Assembly: GCA_005408345.1 (NCBI GenBank)
Contig: SEMN01000126.1
Location: 372,001 to 436,000 of the forward strand
DNA: 64,000 nt
Direction of reading: 5' to 3'
Source of the DNA: Macquaria australasica
Lineage: Eukaryota; Chordata; Actinopteri; Centrarchiformes; Percichthyidae
Shown here piece after piece: positions 1 through 14,125 of the stretch. Each line of letters begins with the position of its first letter. The first letter of the stretch is position 1. The notes beneath the pieces are model-generated. The model was not told the DNA's origin and ran no database searches. It worked only from the letters and a program-made list of their open reading frames with translations. The position numbers were made by a program, and so were the translations under genes.

Positions 1-547
1 GTTTTTCAAAATGGGGCAACAGGGGAGACTACTAAAAACAGATGGCTAATAAGTGGTGGAAAGACAAATCACTCTAACTGTTTAAATTAGAAAGCAAAAA
101 GGAAATAGTGACAACGACTGATCTATATTTGGATGGCTGAAGTGAGAGAGAGAGAGAGAACAGCATGGAGATGAAGACTTTGTATCTCACGGTGTCCGAT
201 AGATCTCCTGCTTTTTGACTACCTCTCTCTAACATATCATATCTATCAATAACTTAGGATTCAATAACGAGCACGGGATGCACAGATTCTGGTAACCAGT
301 AAGAACGTGTCAAGTAAAATCTTTCCCCAATTCTCAACAGCTTAATATCAAACTCTTAGCCGTTTATATTTTATCACCATCACCACTGAATTCTGTTATA
401 TTTACAGTAGCTACAATCGTCTTATTGTATGAGATATAAATCTATTGATAAAGAGGAGTAGTATGTATGAGGGACCAGATGTGACATTCAGTGCTTAAAA
501 AACTATTTTCTGTCCCAAAAAAGAAAAAAAAAGAAAGAAAAAAAAGC

Positions 548-660
548 ATGGGTTGCCACAGTGGATTGGGGGTTAAGATGCCGACCATGAACCTCAAAGC
601 TGGGTGCGTCTCTCTCCCTTGTTTCCTCCCATTTCTCTTCTGTCTTTAAAAAAAAAAAAG
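548..660 (+). repeat. eroded tRNA-derived SINE with A-rich flanks
   Basis: The core GGGTTAAGATGCCGACCATG resembles the A-box region of tRNA-derived fish SINEs. It is followed by a C/T-rich tract and an A-run at 648-659, like the body of the better preserved copy at 25354. A second A-rich run precedes it. The B box is not recognisable, so this is an old copy. Confidence 0.5.
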
Positions 661-1831
661 AAAAGAAAAGAAATAAAATAAAAAAAACATGCGTAGGAAG
701 AAAGCCCAACTTGAATAAAAATGAGAATACTACTGCACGCGGCCTCTCTGTTACTGCTGGAATATATATTAATTTACGATGTTTCAGTCTGTTCGACCAT
801 CAGTGTTAATAAAGACTTAAGACAATGATTATATACATTTGTGGGTGTGGTCACTATCGAAAACACTTGTGGTTTTTGTTACATTCATCTTGCTCTGCAG
901 TACACTGCACAAAAAGCTTTTTCCCTTTCTCATCTATTTTCTGTCCTCAGTTCTCAGAAGGTAATGAATGATGAACTCAGTTAATTGTCTGTTGCTCAGC
1001 GAGAGATACAGATCAACTGTGGTCAAACAGTTGCATCAATGCATGTTCATTACACACCACAAGAGGGCGCTCAAACCACACGAGCTCCTCCTGAAGCTGC
1101 TGTGAATTAAACACCGTCCTTTATTTCTAATCCCCTTTAATGTCACGCTGTGATGGCGGTGGAGGTCATTACCCAAGACGCTCTGCAGCGATCGTCCCCT
1201 GCGCGTCCACTGCAGACAATATGTCAACGCTGCACTCGCAAAGTCACTGCAGGCTGACTGAAACTGGGGAGGCAGCGGGGGTCTGCGGCCGCACTGTACT
1301 GTGACAGAGCAGACAGCATGGCCGACTAACCTACAAACAGCAGAGGGAAGGAGCAGACTGTGACCTTCACACTGCTACACTGATCTGAGAGTCAAATTTG
1401 GATTATTGCTTCATTTTAGTGCATCGGAAGACTTTGTAGTCTTTTTTAAATTATAGTTTAGTGTAATAGTGTACTGTAATATACATTCGTTTTCACTTTC
1501 TCTACAGAAGAATCTGAACTATACTTTTTTTAAACATTATGCTTGATCATCTATTGATTTTTAGTTTAGAATTATGGTCCTTGGTGGTACATGTTTAAAC
1601 GAAATGGAGATAATTAATGTGTTGACGAGGGACGCCGTCTCGTCTGGCTGCTTGTTAGAGCTTCTTTCATTTCTTATCGTTTCTCAGACGTCTCGCCCCC
1701 CTTTTCCTCCACGCTCTGCGAGCCCTGCAGCTCATTGTACAAGGAACAGAAATCAATAAACATCAAGCCAAACCTGTCTGTTTGTACGGAGCATCCTTGA
1801 CACACATTCTTGCACTAATATATTGGTATAT

Positions 1832-1832
<1 letters not shown>

Positions 1833-1875
<43 letters not shown>

Positions 1876-2020
1876 ATACATAGATCCACAGACAAAGAGC
1901 ATGAAAGCCTCGTGCACAGTTTTACATACACACCTCTCCACTGAACCACATCCTCTTCTGACTCTGCTGCTCTTTCACTCCATTATTAATCCCACTTACC
2001 CACTCTCACCTCACTGCATG

Positions 2021-2054
<34 letters not shown>
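1833..2054. repeat. (CA)n at 1833-1872 and (CT)n(CA)n at 2020-2054 microsatellites
   Basis: About 20 CA units are uninterrupted in the first array. The second is a compound array in which CT units switch to CA. A further short CA run lies at 2164-2182. They create spurious TH-rich or CV-rich ORFs on both strands. Confidence 0.95.
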
Positions 2055-3950
2055 ATATGGCCTGGCCAAATTTTGAAAACGAGGCACAGTAAAAGCCTTC
2101 AAGTTCAATGAGAGCTTTTCTCTCCAGATATGTCATTCAATCATCCATCTTGACCTCCTGAGTGCACACACACACACACACAAAATGGATTAACACAATG
2201 CTGCAGATTTCACCTTCAGGCAAACATTGTAAATCATATTATGATCACCCCTCTTTTCCCAACCCCCATTTCCTTTTTGTTCAAATCCCAAAACCCCCTG
2301 CATGGACTGCTGAACTCTGGACCTTCCTGAACCCCCTCAACCCCCTCCTGCCAGAGGCCTGTATGAGCAACAACACGCCTCAGGGCTCAGATAAAGCCTG
2401 GCAGCCTTGAGCGCTCTATTCTGTCTACTAGTCCTTTTATTCTGTCTAATCTCACCATCCACAGTCTCCATCCTTTTGTCAGTTTTTGCTGAATTTCTTT
2501 GTCAGCATCTTCATTCCCATCCACCTATTCTCTGCCTTTAATCCATCCTGCATCTTCCCCTCTTGGTAATGAGGAATAACTTCATTATTCCACCTTTAAA
2601 CATAGAATTCAACGTCCCCAGATCAAAAGCAAAGGACTCAACAACTATGTTGGAGGATTTGTGATGACAAGCCATACTCATGATTTCAGGAGTTGCACTA
2701 AACTAAAGCCTTTCTGGGACAATGTACTGTAAAAGACAACCATGAAAAAGATTATGGGACATGCCACCCCAAACAACTGTGCTGTACCTAGGGAAACACT
2801 GAGGAGGCTCTACAAGGAAGAGACAGATACCAGCAAAACCAGCAAAACTATAATGAGACACTGATTTTAAAGAGTGCTCCACTGATTTAGCATTGAACTC
2901 CGATAACACTGCTGGACTCACGATGGACAATTTAGAAAAAAAGAAAAGATCAAAATCGATGCAGCAGAACCAGAAATATCTTCTTTTTTTATTCCAGTTT
3001 GCAGGCTGACCTGGTAATAAGAGGGTTAAGTAGGTCACAGCTGCATGCATGTCACACATGTTATAGTTTTTATGTAACATTAATGAGCACCCCCATGCAC
3101 ATCCATGTATACCAGACGTCCACAGGAACACACGCATGCAGGCAGAATTAGGTAGTGAACCATGCAAGGAATTACACATGCAGAAACTTCTGTCATGTAA
3201 CTACGTGCACACGCACACACACATTAAAAACACACATGCTCGAGGGGTTCGCCTTATAATGATGGCGAGCAGCTCCTCAGTGTAAACGACAGTGGATGTG
3301 CGCGAAAGTGAAGGAGGAGGAGGGTCGAAGGAGAAAATGTAGGCCAATTATTCTGCTCAACTGCTTTTATGCTGAAAAGGCCAAAACAGAGAGGAGTCCA
3401 CAAACAGTCGTCATCACACAGCCTGCTGACTGCCTCCCACCTGCCTTTATTTTCAGTCTGTCGTCACTCCAGCATTATTCTTAGTCCTTTAACTGTGTTG
3501 GCTATTTCACTGTCGCTGCTTTCTGTTGATCTCCAACTCTCTCACTGCCCAGACAAGACAATGGTACGGTGTATCCACACAGTCCTGCTCTGGCAACTGT
3601 TGCCTGGATACAGCATGTTAAAAATCACATAAACATCTCCCCAGAGGAAGGAATAAGTGCTTCTAATGGAACGGGGCTGGAGGGAAAGAGGATACAGTCT
3701 GGAGAGGGGAGAGAGGATGGAGCGGGACAGAGGTGGTCAATCATTGAGGAGGGGGGCTTTGTGGTTTTGGAAACATCCAGCAGCAAATGTCAAGTCTATT
3801 TTTCAGTACTCTGTAGCATCGAAGCATATCAGGCGGATCCATAAAAAGGTGCTGAATGTCATCACCCAGCCATAATGACCACAAAACAATCTGTTGAGTC
3901 TAAAGTGCGCAGTAGGACTGGACTTGGAAATAAAACCTGCACAGACTCAC

Positions 3951-4040
3951 CGGAACAATCACGTCATCGTAGAAACTCCAGGCCAGCGCCCACCGCATGG
4001 TCCGTCCCTGGCAGAACTGTGTGTGTGTCACCTTAGGCAC
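3951..4040 (-). CDS. mettl16: mettl16 coding exon 8 (residues 263-292)
   Basis: The exon is bounded by acceptor ctcag at 4041-4045 and donor gtgagt at 3945-3950. It is 90 nt, phase 0 at both ends, and encodes VPKVTHTQFCQGRTMRWALA followed by WSFYDDVIVP. This is the end of the methyltransferase fold. It is the last mettl16 exon visible in the window. Confidence 0.93.
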
Positions 4041-7000
4041 CTGAGTAAAAAGAAAATAGAAAACAGTCAGGTGTGATCAGCACTGTGACGCTATGATCAG
4101 CAGATGACTGATTGGAAATTATAGCGCAGAAACTGATTACACTTGGTCAAAAATGTGATTGTTAGTTTCTGGTTGTGCTGTAATTTTTGACTGTCAGGGT
4201 ACTCCAAATTATATGATTATACATATTATAAAGCCTCGTAAATATCTTGACAAACTTTTGACAAAGAAACATCTTATTTGTGTGCAACATTACCTGAAAT
4301 AGCCTTAAATATTTATAATTATTGCCTCCCAATCAAGCTTCATTTAATTCATTCATGTAAACATGAAGATTACAGTGCTCCCATCCTAATCAATCAACGC
4401 CGATTAAAAAAAAAAACACATGAAATAAATACCCAGAAAACAACAACAGAAAAAAAACAACATTATTAAAACATCTAACAGCTGAAGCCACTGAAGCAGC
4501 AGCTACTTTGAGTGAGGCAGAGTTTTGAGATTATGATGTGTACAGTATGTGATAACATGTAAAACAGCTCTTCATAACCAAATCATTTTCAACAGACCAA
4601 GAATTGACTCCGAAGCTTCATCCTAGAAAGCACTCAATGAATCCTCGACATGTGACAACCTTTGACAGCATGAACTATTTCAGTCTGTCCTCACTTAAAC
4701 GCAATCCTGGAGTTTTCAAACTTAAACGGGGTCAGCAGCATTTTAAAAGGTCTCGGCTTTATGGGTTATAAGACGCCGGAGTAGTTTGGACGCTAGGTGT
4801 AAACGTAGCAAAAGTTAAGCGTTTTAAACCAAAAACAAGTGTGGATGTAGCCTGAGTTTTGGCTTCAGTGAGCTCCACATCTCTAATCGTGGGTGAGAAA
4901 ACAAAGATCCATGATGTGAAAAAGACACCCACGTGGTGTGAAAACCTTTGTGCTAACAGAGCACTTTAAGTGTCTCTCAGGTCTGCTTCAGTGAATAGGA
5001 GGAAGAGGAGGAGGGCCACTAAGATAACAGGTCAGAGGTGAAAGAGCTCCGTATCTGAGACAGTAACCAAACATGCACATTTGCTAAATTAAAAAAAACA
5101 CAAAGTGAGATGAGGAGACACTGGAGAGAAAATCGAGTAATGGGTGATAAAAGCATTAGCATATTAACTGGGCCGGGGTTTCTGTTTACACACACTTTAA
5201 AACGAGGCAACAGTCTCCTCTCTGGACGTTAGCCAAGGCTGCACTCACTCTGATGAGCAGCGGCAGCACCCTAAAACCTCTGGAGGAGGTTTGAGGGATG
5301 GCAGGTACAGGTGGGTGGGGGGTGGGGGGGCTCGAATTTCTCTCTCTTTTTTTTTTGAGCATGTGAGGGAAGTGACTGGCACAGGACCAGAGGCCTGCAG
5401 CAGTCAGGAGTCATGTGCTGGGCTATTACTTAAGCTAATGACGCTAATGCATGTTAGCCACAGAGCGCCGTGTGTTTCAGCCATGCACTGCTGACAGAAA
5501 TCAGCTCATTCATGGCTCGCTTGTGACGCTGCTTAGCTGGCGTATTAGAAAGAGCTGATGCGTTATGTTTTTCTGGGTATCCGCTGCCCTTACAGTGACG
5601 ACCGTCTGCTTCTAACAATACGCAGTCCCAGAAGAGTGTTGGTTTGAGAGGGGAGGCAGAGAGCGTTTTAACAAGCCATTATCAGAGTGCACAGAAGGGG
5701 CGCCTTCCTGCATTAACAAACTGAGATCAAAAGCTGTGGCTGCTTTGTACCTCTCACAGATTGCTTGCAGAGGATGCAGATGTATTTGTGTGTGTTTGTC
5801 TTGGTTGGCACTCACCCCTTGCTTCCTCAGCTCCTCTTTCAAAGGAGTCAAGCTACATTTCTTCCCCAACATGCAGCTGTACCACCTGCGGAAAGAAGAA
5901 TCCATATTAACCAGCTGTGTGTCGCTGTGTTAAAGGCCGACGGCCCGGGCGTGAACTGCCAAGCAGAGATCAAACGAGCCGAGGTGAGCTTTGGGAAGCA
6001 ACACAAAGACCAAGTAAAACACGAGAGACAGGAAAAACATCCGGGTGAGTACGGTCCACAGTGGAGGAAAAGCTGTTTTGAAGTCGTCACTTGGTGGAGG
6101 CCTGATCAATAATCTCTGCTGTGCAATAAAGAGATGAGGTTGGTCCTGATCAATAAGCAGCAGAATCCAGCCGGGGAAGATGGAGGAAAAATAAACACAT
6201 CAGGGAGGGAGTCTGGAAGGAAGACTGGCCAATCTTCACAAACCTTGTCAGGGTTTGTTTAGTTTCCACTTGACATTATATAAAGTTAATCATATGGTCT
6301 TTATTTAATCTCCACAGCTTGAAAACAAAACATAAAATGCACATCAAGAGTGATAAATAAATATGTACAGTGCGTTATATCCATATAAACTTCAAGGGCA
6401 TTAATCCTTGTAGTCCCCCTCACTTTTATGAGTCCATTTGATCTCACTAAAATCCCTCTAATCAGCGTCCTCTGACTGTCCAGCTGCCAAAATACAGATG
6501 AAAGAAGCTCCAAGCAGATCGAAATGTTGACACACTCATCTGAGTTGCTTTCAAATGTGCGGTCACAGCAAGTAATTTGTTGGCTTTTCTTTTTGCCCTG
6601 TGTTTCGTCTCTCAGGCCACATACTTTCTCCACCTCTTGGTGGAGGTTATTGGCGCCATATGCAGACTGCAGGGTCTACTCAGGTAAAGTACCTTCAGCC
6701 TAATCTGCATGATTTTTGGGTCAAATAATTTATAATCATTTATAAAGCAAAAATGTCTTTGGTTCCAGCTTCTCAAATGTGAGAATAAGCTGCTTCTCTC
6801 AGGTCCATATCACTGTATATTGAATATCTTTGGGTTTGAGACTGTTGGTCGGACAAAACAAGAAGTTAAAGACCTCACACCTTGGACTCTTTTCTTTCCA
6901 AAATGTGACTGGCATTTTGCAATATTTTTTTGACATTTTATAGCGTAAACAATTAATCAATAATGACAAATCTAGTAAATATTCTCGTAAAAAAAGCTCT

Positions 7001-10000
7001 ACAGCTGGTCTTCTTTGTGTAATGATGCAAATACAACATAATATATCAATAAAGGTCTCCATCAAGGAAATTAAATGTGATTTTAAGTAGGGTTAGTAAA
7101 TCAATAATACAGCAATTTACATATACTAATATTAGAAGATATTTATACACGATAACCAGTGTTTGGTAGATTTATATGAATGTATATAACTGCAGGGAAT
7201 GGCATCCTTTTGCCCTTTTGGGTTGAACGACCTCTGACTTGTGTTCAAACCTAAGTCCTTGTAAACAGCCATATAAACGTACAAAGCTTCAGTCACACCC
7301 AAGTAACAGTTTTAACTTGTGAGTGACAGTGAGAAAGGACAATGATTGGTAATCAGGTTAGGGAGGTATGAAGATGCCCAGAGGGGTGACGGGGCGGTGA
7401 GAGCACCATGTCAACCTCAGTTGACACGATGAAATATTGAACAGCTCTAATATTCACAGATGTTCCCCCAATTCTCAACACAGTCGGGGACAACACCCGG
7501 AGCAGCTCCCCGGCCTCCCTCCTCCTCCTCCAGCGGCTTTTCAAACATCCCAAAGTGTGCAGCTGCATTAGCATCCATATTCATCCCTCTCTCTTCACAT
7601 GCTGAAGCACAGGCGTGTGATTACAATCTTATTACCAGTGAAGGTAATTTTCATATCAATGGCATGATAAATGAGGAGTATTACCACATTTCTGACTGGG
7701 GTTTGGGGCATGTGGATGTGTGTTGTACTGGGAACTACGGTGGCTTGCTCTTATCTGACAGTAATTACACTTCAGTGGAAAGAGGAGCAGGGCGGGGTGG
7801 CGGTGGGGCGTCCCAAAGGACCAATCGGTGAAGCTGGTAGTGTTTCCATGGACACCGGGTGGGCTCTGGTGTCCCAGCATGCTTTTGGGAGTGACAGCCG
7901 GCTCCGGTTGGTTTGGCCCGAGACGTAAACCTGTTCAATAACACCGGAGTTCGTTCTCACTATATCGCTACACGAGTGTAACATGGAGCCGCACAAGAGC
8001 AGGCAGGTGTTAAGATCAGATCCCTCTCAGGGGCCGCTCATCTTTCCAGTGATGTATTATGCGCACACACACACACACTGTACTCCCCTTTAGAAGGCCA
8101 AGCAGGTGTGGCATGTCTAATCAGTTTTAATAGCAGCACTCTGCAGCTCCCTCTATCTGTGTTTCACTCTGCTGCCCCGGTGACAGCCCTGGTAACGGGG
8201 GAGGGTAACGTGACGGCCACTGGAGACACCCCCACCCAGCCACCCAAACACAGCTGTTCCCTGTGAGCTCCCGGATGCAGCACAGGCTGAGTGTGTGCCA
8301 AAATCATTAAATCAACTCTGGGTGACAGCTCCATCAATGTGCACCAACCCATCTGCACATATCACCTCTTGATGTCTCCCCTCCGCTGGCGCTCTCAGCA
8401 GCCATTTAAACCTCTCAAAGCCTCTCCAAAGAGAGCAAGACTGCAGCACTCTTGTTCATCCATCTGCCAATTCAGATATGTAGCTGTGTAACCCTGAATA
8501 CTCTCAGATTCGGTGTATGATTGGGCTCGATAAATCTGGTTTACACACAAAAAAATACACCTGCAACTTGGGGATTAAATCACATTTAAGTCGGATTTCA
8601 TTTTGCAGGATCTTTTCCTCACCGCAAGCGTTTCTTGAGCTGCAGGCTGTCATGAATGATCCTCTTGACAAACTCCAGTTCCCCGCCCTCCGCCATGATC
8701 TCCGTCACCCCGCCTGTGTTCACTGAACTGGGAGGAGGTCGCCGTGAATTCCTGGAGTTTACCCCCTGGAGAGAGCAACAAGACAGACAGAGATTAAGAT
8801 TAAATCCCATTAGAAGCCCATTACTATCGTGTAAACAAATAAGTGTTTCAAGTCAGGCTTGCTCTGGCCAGTCAGCAAGTGCGGTGTTTACCCTCAATGA
8901 GCTTATGTTCAAAGAAGTCTAATCTTTTTTAATTTAAATGTTCAGACAGGACACCATTTAAAAGTTTTAAATGTAAAAGGCAGGGAAGCTCTTACCTTTG
9001 CTTCTAGCTGGTTGGCAAAAAAAGGAGGGTTGCACATGCAGAAGTCGTAAACTATTTCTGTCTCTTCTTTCAAGGCATCCATCAGTAACGTCTTCTGAGG
9101 GACTTTGACAACTAGAAAAGAGACGAGGCAGGGAGTTAAGTTTATAAGCTCTTGGGAAAAACAAAACAAGGCTAAAAGGCCCCTAATACAACGTGCGACT
9201 TCAGGCTGTTGTAGACAAAAGTTGACAATCGTTCTTAGCTTGATCGCACTGAGACACAATGCAATCTAAAGCGTTGCAGAGAGACTACGTCAAAACCCTA
9301 TATTGTCTGAAAGTTAGGATGAAATTTTCACAGTATGAGAGCTGCTACAACCCAACCAATCAGAATACAGCATGAAATGACAGAAGACGATGACTGGTGC
9401 AGCACTGTAAGCATGAAGGCTTCGTTTTTACAATGATTACAACAATGATCACAGTCATTCACCTGAAATGCCTCAATATTGATAGGGTACTGATCAATCT
9501 GATGGCATAAAAATAGCTTGTTTTGTCTGACAAACAGTCCTAAACCCAAAGAAATTCAATTTACTGTCACATAAGACAAAGAAAAGAAGCAAATCCTCAA
9601 AATTTAAAAGCTGGAACCAGCGAAAGTTTGACATTTTTGCTTTAAAAAATGGCTTAAACAATTAATCAATTATCAAAATAGTTCTAGTAAAGTAACAGTG
9701 ACGCAGATTGAGACCAAGATTTTATAAGACCCTCTCACACAGTGTAACATGCAACTTAACCTCCTAGATTGCCGTTATTGCACAGTGTGTCACAGTTATT
9801 GAATTCATAGGCAATAAAGCACAACAAGGGTTTTGCTGTTACAGCATTACTTGGTCTGGTGTAGTATCTTATGGTGGCTAATGTTAGCCAACTTTAGATA
9901 ACTGACATTACTGTGTCAGCTCCCTGTTTTAATGTCTCTTCTCTACTGCTACTCTACATTTTAGATTTTAACATTGGCCTGTAAATTGTTACTTGTAGCT

Positions 10001-13000
10001 GAAGGTCAGTCAAAGTTACACAGTCTCCCTTTAAGACACACCAGGTGAGTCAGTATACAAATACTACACTGCTGCGGTCTAATCTCTTGAGATACATTGT
10101 TCTTCGGGATGAGTGGACCACACTTACCTCTAATGAGGTCAGACAGGCTGTTCTGCTCCACGTTTTTCGTAGCGTAGTCGAAACAGATGTCGTCCACCTC
10201 TGTGGCCAGAAAGTACCAGCCGTTCATTGTGGCTCCCAGCAAGGGGTAGATACAAGACGCCCCAGTGCCTGAGGATCATCACTCATTAACACGATGAATG
10301 GTTATGACTTTTAATCAACAATATGGAAATATGTTGGGATGTTGTTTAAAGTAAGTGGACTGCGTTTATACAGCGCTTTTCTAGCAACCCTGCGATTAAT
10401 TGACGACCCGCTCCACCTCCTGAGCCACTAAGTAAATGATTGTTTGAAAGGAAGTTCGTCCCAGAACGTGAGATGGTGTGTTTCTGAAGAATTATCCTCA
10501 ACTCAGTGGCCATAATGGACAATAAATGTCAGTTCCAGCAGCTGTTATCAAATTATTCACATATGACAAGCTACATGATTGAGTCCAGGCTCGGACAAAT
10601 GTGGCATCCATTAGTTAAAGGAAACGCCCAGCGGTGATCCATCATGGAGCAGACAGCTTCAATCTGCTTACAGAAAAGATTCAGGGGTCACCAATCAGTG
10701 ACCTGAGGCCCTAAAGAGGACACACACACACACACACACACACCTGCAGGCACAATCACAACAACACGCTAAGACGCACAGCTTTTTCTCTGATAGACAG
10801 AACGGCAAACAAGCGGTGACATGTGGACGGGGGTTTGGTTGGTAAGTGCTGGGAACACTGGGCTCGTGTGTACCAGCTGGAAGCACCAACTCACATTGTG
10901 TGTGCCGCTCTGAGCTGAGCACATCAAGAATAAACAAGAGCCGGGGTCTCAAACTCAAATTAACTCGGGGGACACTCACTTCAACTCAACACTTTGTTTT
11001 GGCGTGCTTTTTTTCTCTACTCTGAATTTCAAAAGATATCCAGTCCAAAGCTGAGCTACTGGTCTGTTCCTCTCATCTTTCTTATACATGGCCAAACAGC
11101 TCTGTGTGTTTAAGTCTAGTCTTAAGATCATAATCCTTGAGAACGACAACTTTCTCCTTGCAGACGAAACAGCTGACAGTCAGATTAAACTCCACAAAAA
11201 ACAAATCAATAGTATACCTCTTTAGAAACTGCTCTTTTATGTTCAAAGAGAGACGTTTTGGTGTCCGCTACAGTGAATTTAACAAATAATTATGAGTATT
11301 AAATTACAGAGGAAGTCACTGAGGCCAGGACTGAACACTTCAGGAAATCCCGTGATGATGAAAGTGATACCTCTTGCACACACTGTAAGATAAGATGTAC
11401 AGTAAATGACACAAATAGTAGTGGCGGTACCGATGTCGATGCCCCTGCGTGGTTGCTTTTGGCCGTCGATGAGGTCCTCCACCCAGTGGATGTAGTTGAG
11501 GCGGAGGGGGACGGTGGGTATGAGGCGCTCCAGAGGGATCTCGATGGTCAAACCAAAGTCCTCCTTCAGCAGGGTGCAGGTCAGCGCTCGCACCGCCTCC
11601 GGCTCTTTGAAATTCACACTAGAGGAGAAACAAACATGGCTTTGTGTCAGCATTTAAATCCTTCAGTATCGTACACTGTATTAAATATTATTAAATGTAT
11701 TACCTCCAACCTAAAATGTATCTGATAGTTAAAAGGAAAAGTCAGGTTTATTACAGCATGTCTTATTTTTGTACTTTCAGCCACTGAATGTCAGCAACAT
11801 AATCCTGTTTGCTTGATCAGACAGTTCATGATTTAATTTAAATTAAGAACTATTTTATTTAGTTGTAATTTCTTGTACAGCTGCTTGTTTTTCCAAGACA
11901 TTTAACTTTAAAGAATGTTCTTCTTTTGTTAAATAAAAAAAGGGTTTGTAAAAAAACAAACAAACAAAACGCAGCTTTAAATTCCTCTTCCAGTAAGTTT
12001 GGTTTACTTTAACCTGAAGGTTTAAAAGCTGCATAATCATCCGACTGCTTGTGTTTCACCTCCTTGTTTTATCCCATCAAGGGTGTTGCCACGTTCCCAG
12101 ATCTCAGCATTTAACTTAGTGAATACGTTGTTGTTATTATTACTAAGAGAAATGGTGGTCAGCGCTACAAAAATAAAACCAGGGTTGTCTGAAACCAGAA
12201 TTTCCCTTTAAGGATGATTTCAATTTAGTGAGTTGCTGATCCTCTTTGTTTTACAAATGAGGCCACCTGACAGCAATTTACCAAACTGCTCTTAATGCAG
12301 TACTTCATTAACCTTCTGCAGCTCTCTGCACTGAACCCCATTACAACACACACACGAGAAGGACAATGGGGAGATAAGCAGCCCATCAATTCAAACAATC
12401 CCCTGCTAATGACAATGAAATTCACATTTACCACATTGCCAAGACCTCCCACTTTAGCTCTCAGTCCCACTTGTTCCGCTCTCCCCGTCTTTTCCTCTCG
12501 ACGTGTTTAACGATTTCAGCTGTCACACAAGCGGACACGAGTGCGGCACACAAAAACGAGTGGGCGAGATAGGTATAATTAAAGCTTCGCTGAGTGCGTT
12601 CGCACCTTGGCAGATGTAATTAGACACACCCTGGTGATGGGAGCGTCTGGCACTTCACAAGTTTGGTGTGAGCGTATTCCAGTGGGAAGAACAAAAAAAA
12701 AAAAAAAAAAAAAAATTCTACTGCTGGTAGAGATGGAGATTCAACTCTTGTGATCCACAGCAGTTGATCTCTGATTTTGTTTTTATTTTCATTGTGTGTT
12801 TCTTTTCACAAATCAATTACACATGAAATGCTGAAATGTTTTGCCCTCAGGTTTCAGCTCCTCTTCAGTGATACTTCACAACAAATTTCCATTTTGTTCC
12901 ATTCTTCTTCTAAGCCCATGCGATCTCCTGTTTTATCATGAGGCGTCCGCTGTCAAAATCTATTTTTAATGCCTTTCATTTTTCAGTTGATATTATAATT

Positions 13001-14094
13001 ACATGGTGCGCATGCATCCTTAAACATATTTGTATTTAATAAAGTTATCACAAACTAACTGATACAGAGGTGTAGAAATACTGGACTGAGCACAAATGAG
13101 TTGGGTAAACATGTGTGTTGGGGGTTCAATAAAGGCCCACAGCTCCTTTTTGCCCCAGGACCCCCTGGCTGGTTAATCCGGCCCTGGGTCTCAGTCTGGT
13201 TCCAATGGGACTCTGGAGTGTGAAAGCAGACCAACCACAGATTTTGTGATGGTAGGGATGTGATCTTAACACATATGCAAGTCAGGACATGAGTATGGGG
13301 ATTAACCCTTGCGCTTATGTCCTACTCCATGTGTTTAGACACTATGATTTTTTTTCCTTAGTAAGGACCAACTGAACTGAACTACAGATGTGAGGGTAAA
13401 ATGCAGGTGAGGGGCCCTCAAACAAGGCCCCTCACCTGCATTTTACCCTCACCCGGTTTGCGTCTGGCTGGGGATCTTTGTTGTCTATAATAATGCAGAT
13501 GATTTTCAAGTCAAAAGTAAGACTGAGTGCAAAACAGGGGACAAACCCGCCTCTCTGCTGAGGTGACTCTGGTCACCGAACTCTGCATCTTCATTCAGGA
13601 GTGATAACAAAGACAAATGACCCTCCAGCAGCCAGGTGTGAGACGGATACAAATGCGAAGCGATTTATCTGTAGAGTCTGACATCAATCTTACCCCGTGT
13701 CTCTTCACCTAATGAACATATTACATGTGAATTAGGTTAATGGTCCTGTTGAATCAGCGGCTGAAGGAGCGCGGCCTCTTGGAGAAACACCTGGCTCCTT
13801 TGAGGGCGTACGAGACATTTGCAAAAGACGAACCAGTAAAGAAATTTGCACTTTAAAAAATGGCCTGAGGTTAGGGGAGGGACTCAAGCTAATGAGGGAG
13901 AAGTGATGCATCAGCGTAACGCTCACTCTTTCCCAAAATGAAAGCCTGCCTCTCTCATCTGTCCAGCTCTCTGATATTCTGCCCTCTTTCATTTCTCCTC
14001 ACAAGCATCATTAGATAAAGATCAATATTCAGAGAGGGAGGCTGCTCAGGCCAGCCCTCTATTTTTAGCCCCTGATGAGTGTGTGTATGGTAGC

Positions 14095-14125
<31 letters not shown>

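Larger units (their letters stand above)
1..3950. other. mettl16 intron (downstream of exon 8): no exon seen
   Basis: No coding segment resembling the METTL16 C-terminal region is recognisable on the minus strand here. The stretch holds an eroded SINE at about 548-660, (CA)n and (CT)n microsatellites, and an ordinary AT-balanced background. Small ORFs in it have no conserved features. Confidence 0.6.

Noticed and set aside
1753..2410. Overlapping ORFs rich in TH or CV repeats
   Set aside because: They are translations of CA/TG microsatellites on both strands.
2703..3179. 158-codon minus-strand frame, the longest simple ORF in the window
   Set aside because: It has no recognisable domain, lies in the mettl16 intron and does not resemble the missing METTL16 C-terminus. 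Its length is plausible by chance in 64 kb.
7460..7930. Cluster of overlapping ORFs on both strands in mettl16 intron 6
   Set aside because: Local GC-richness reduces stop codons. None of the frames has conserved motifs or plausible splice partners.
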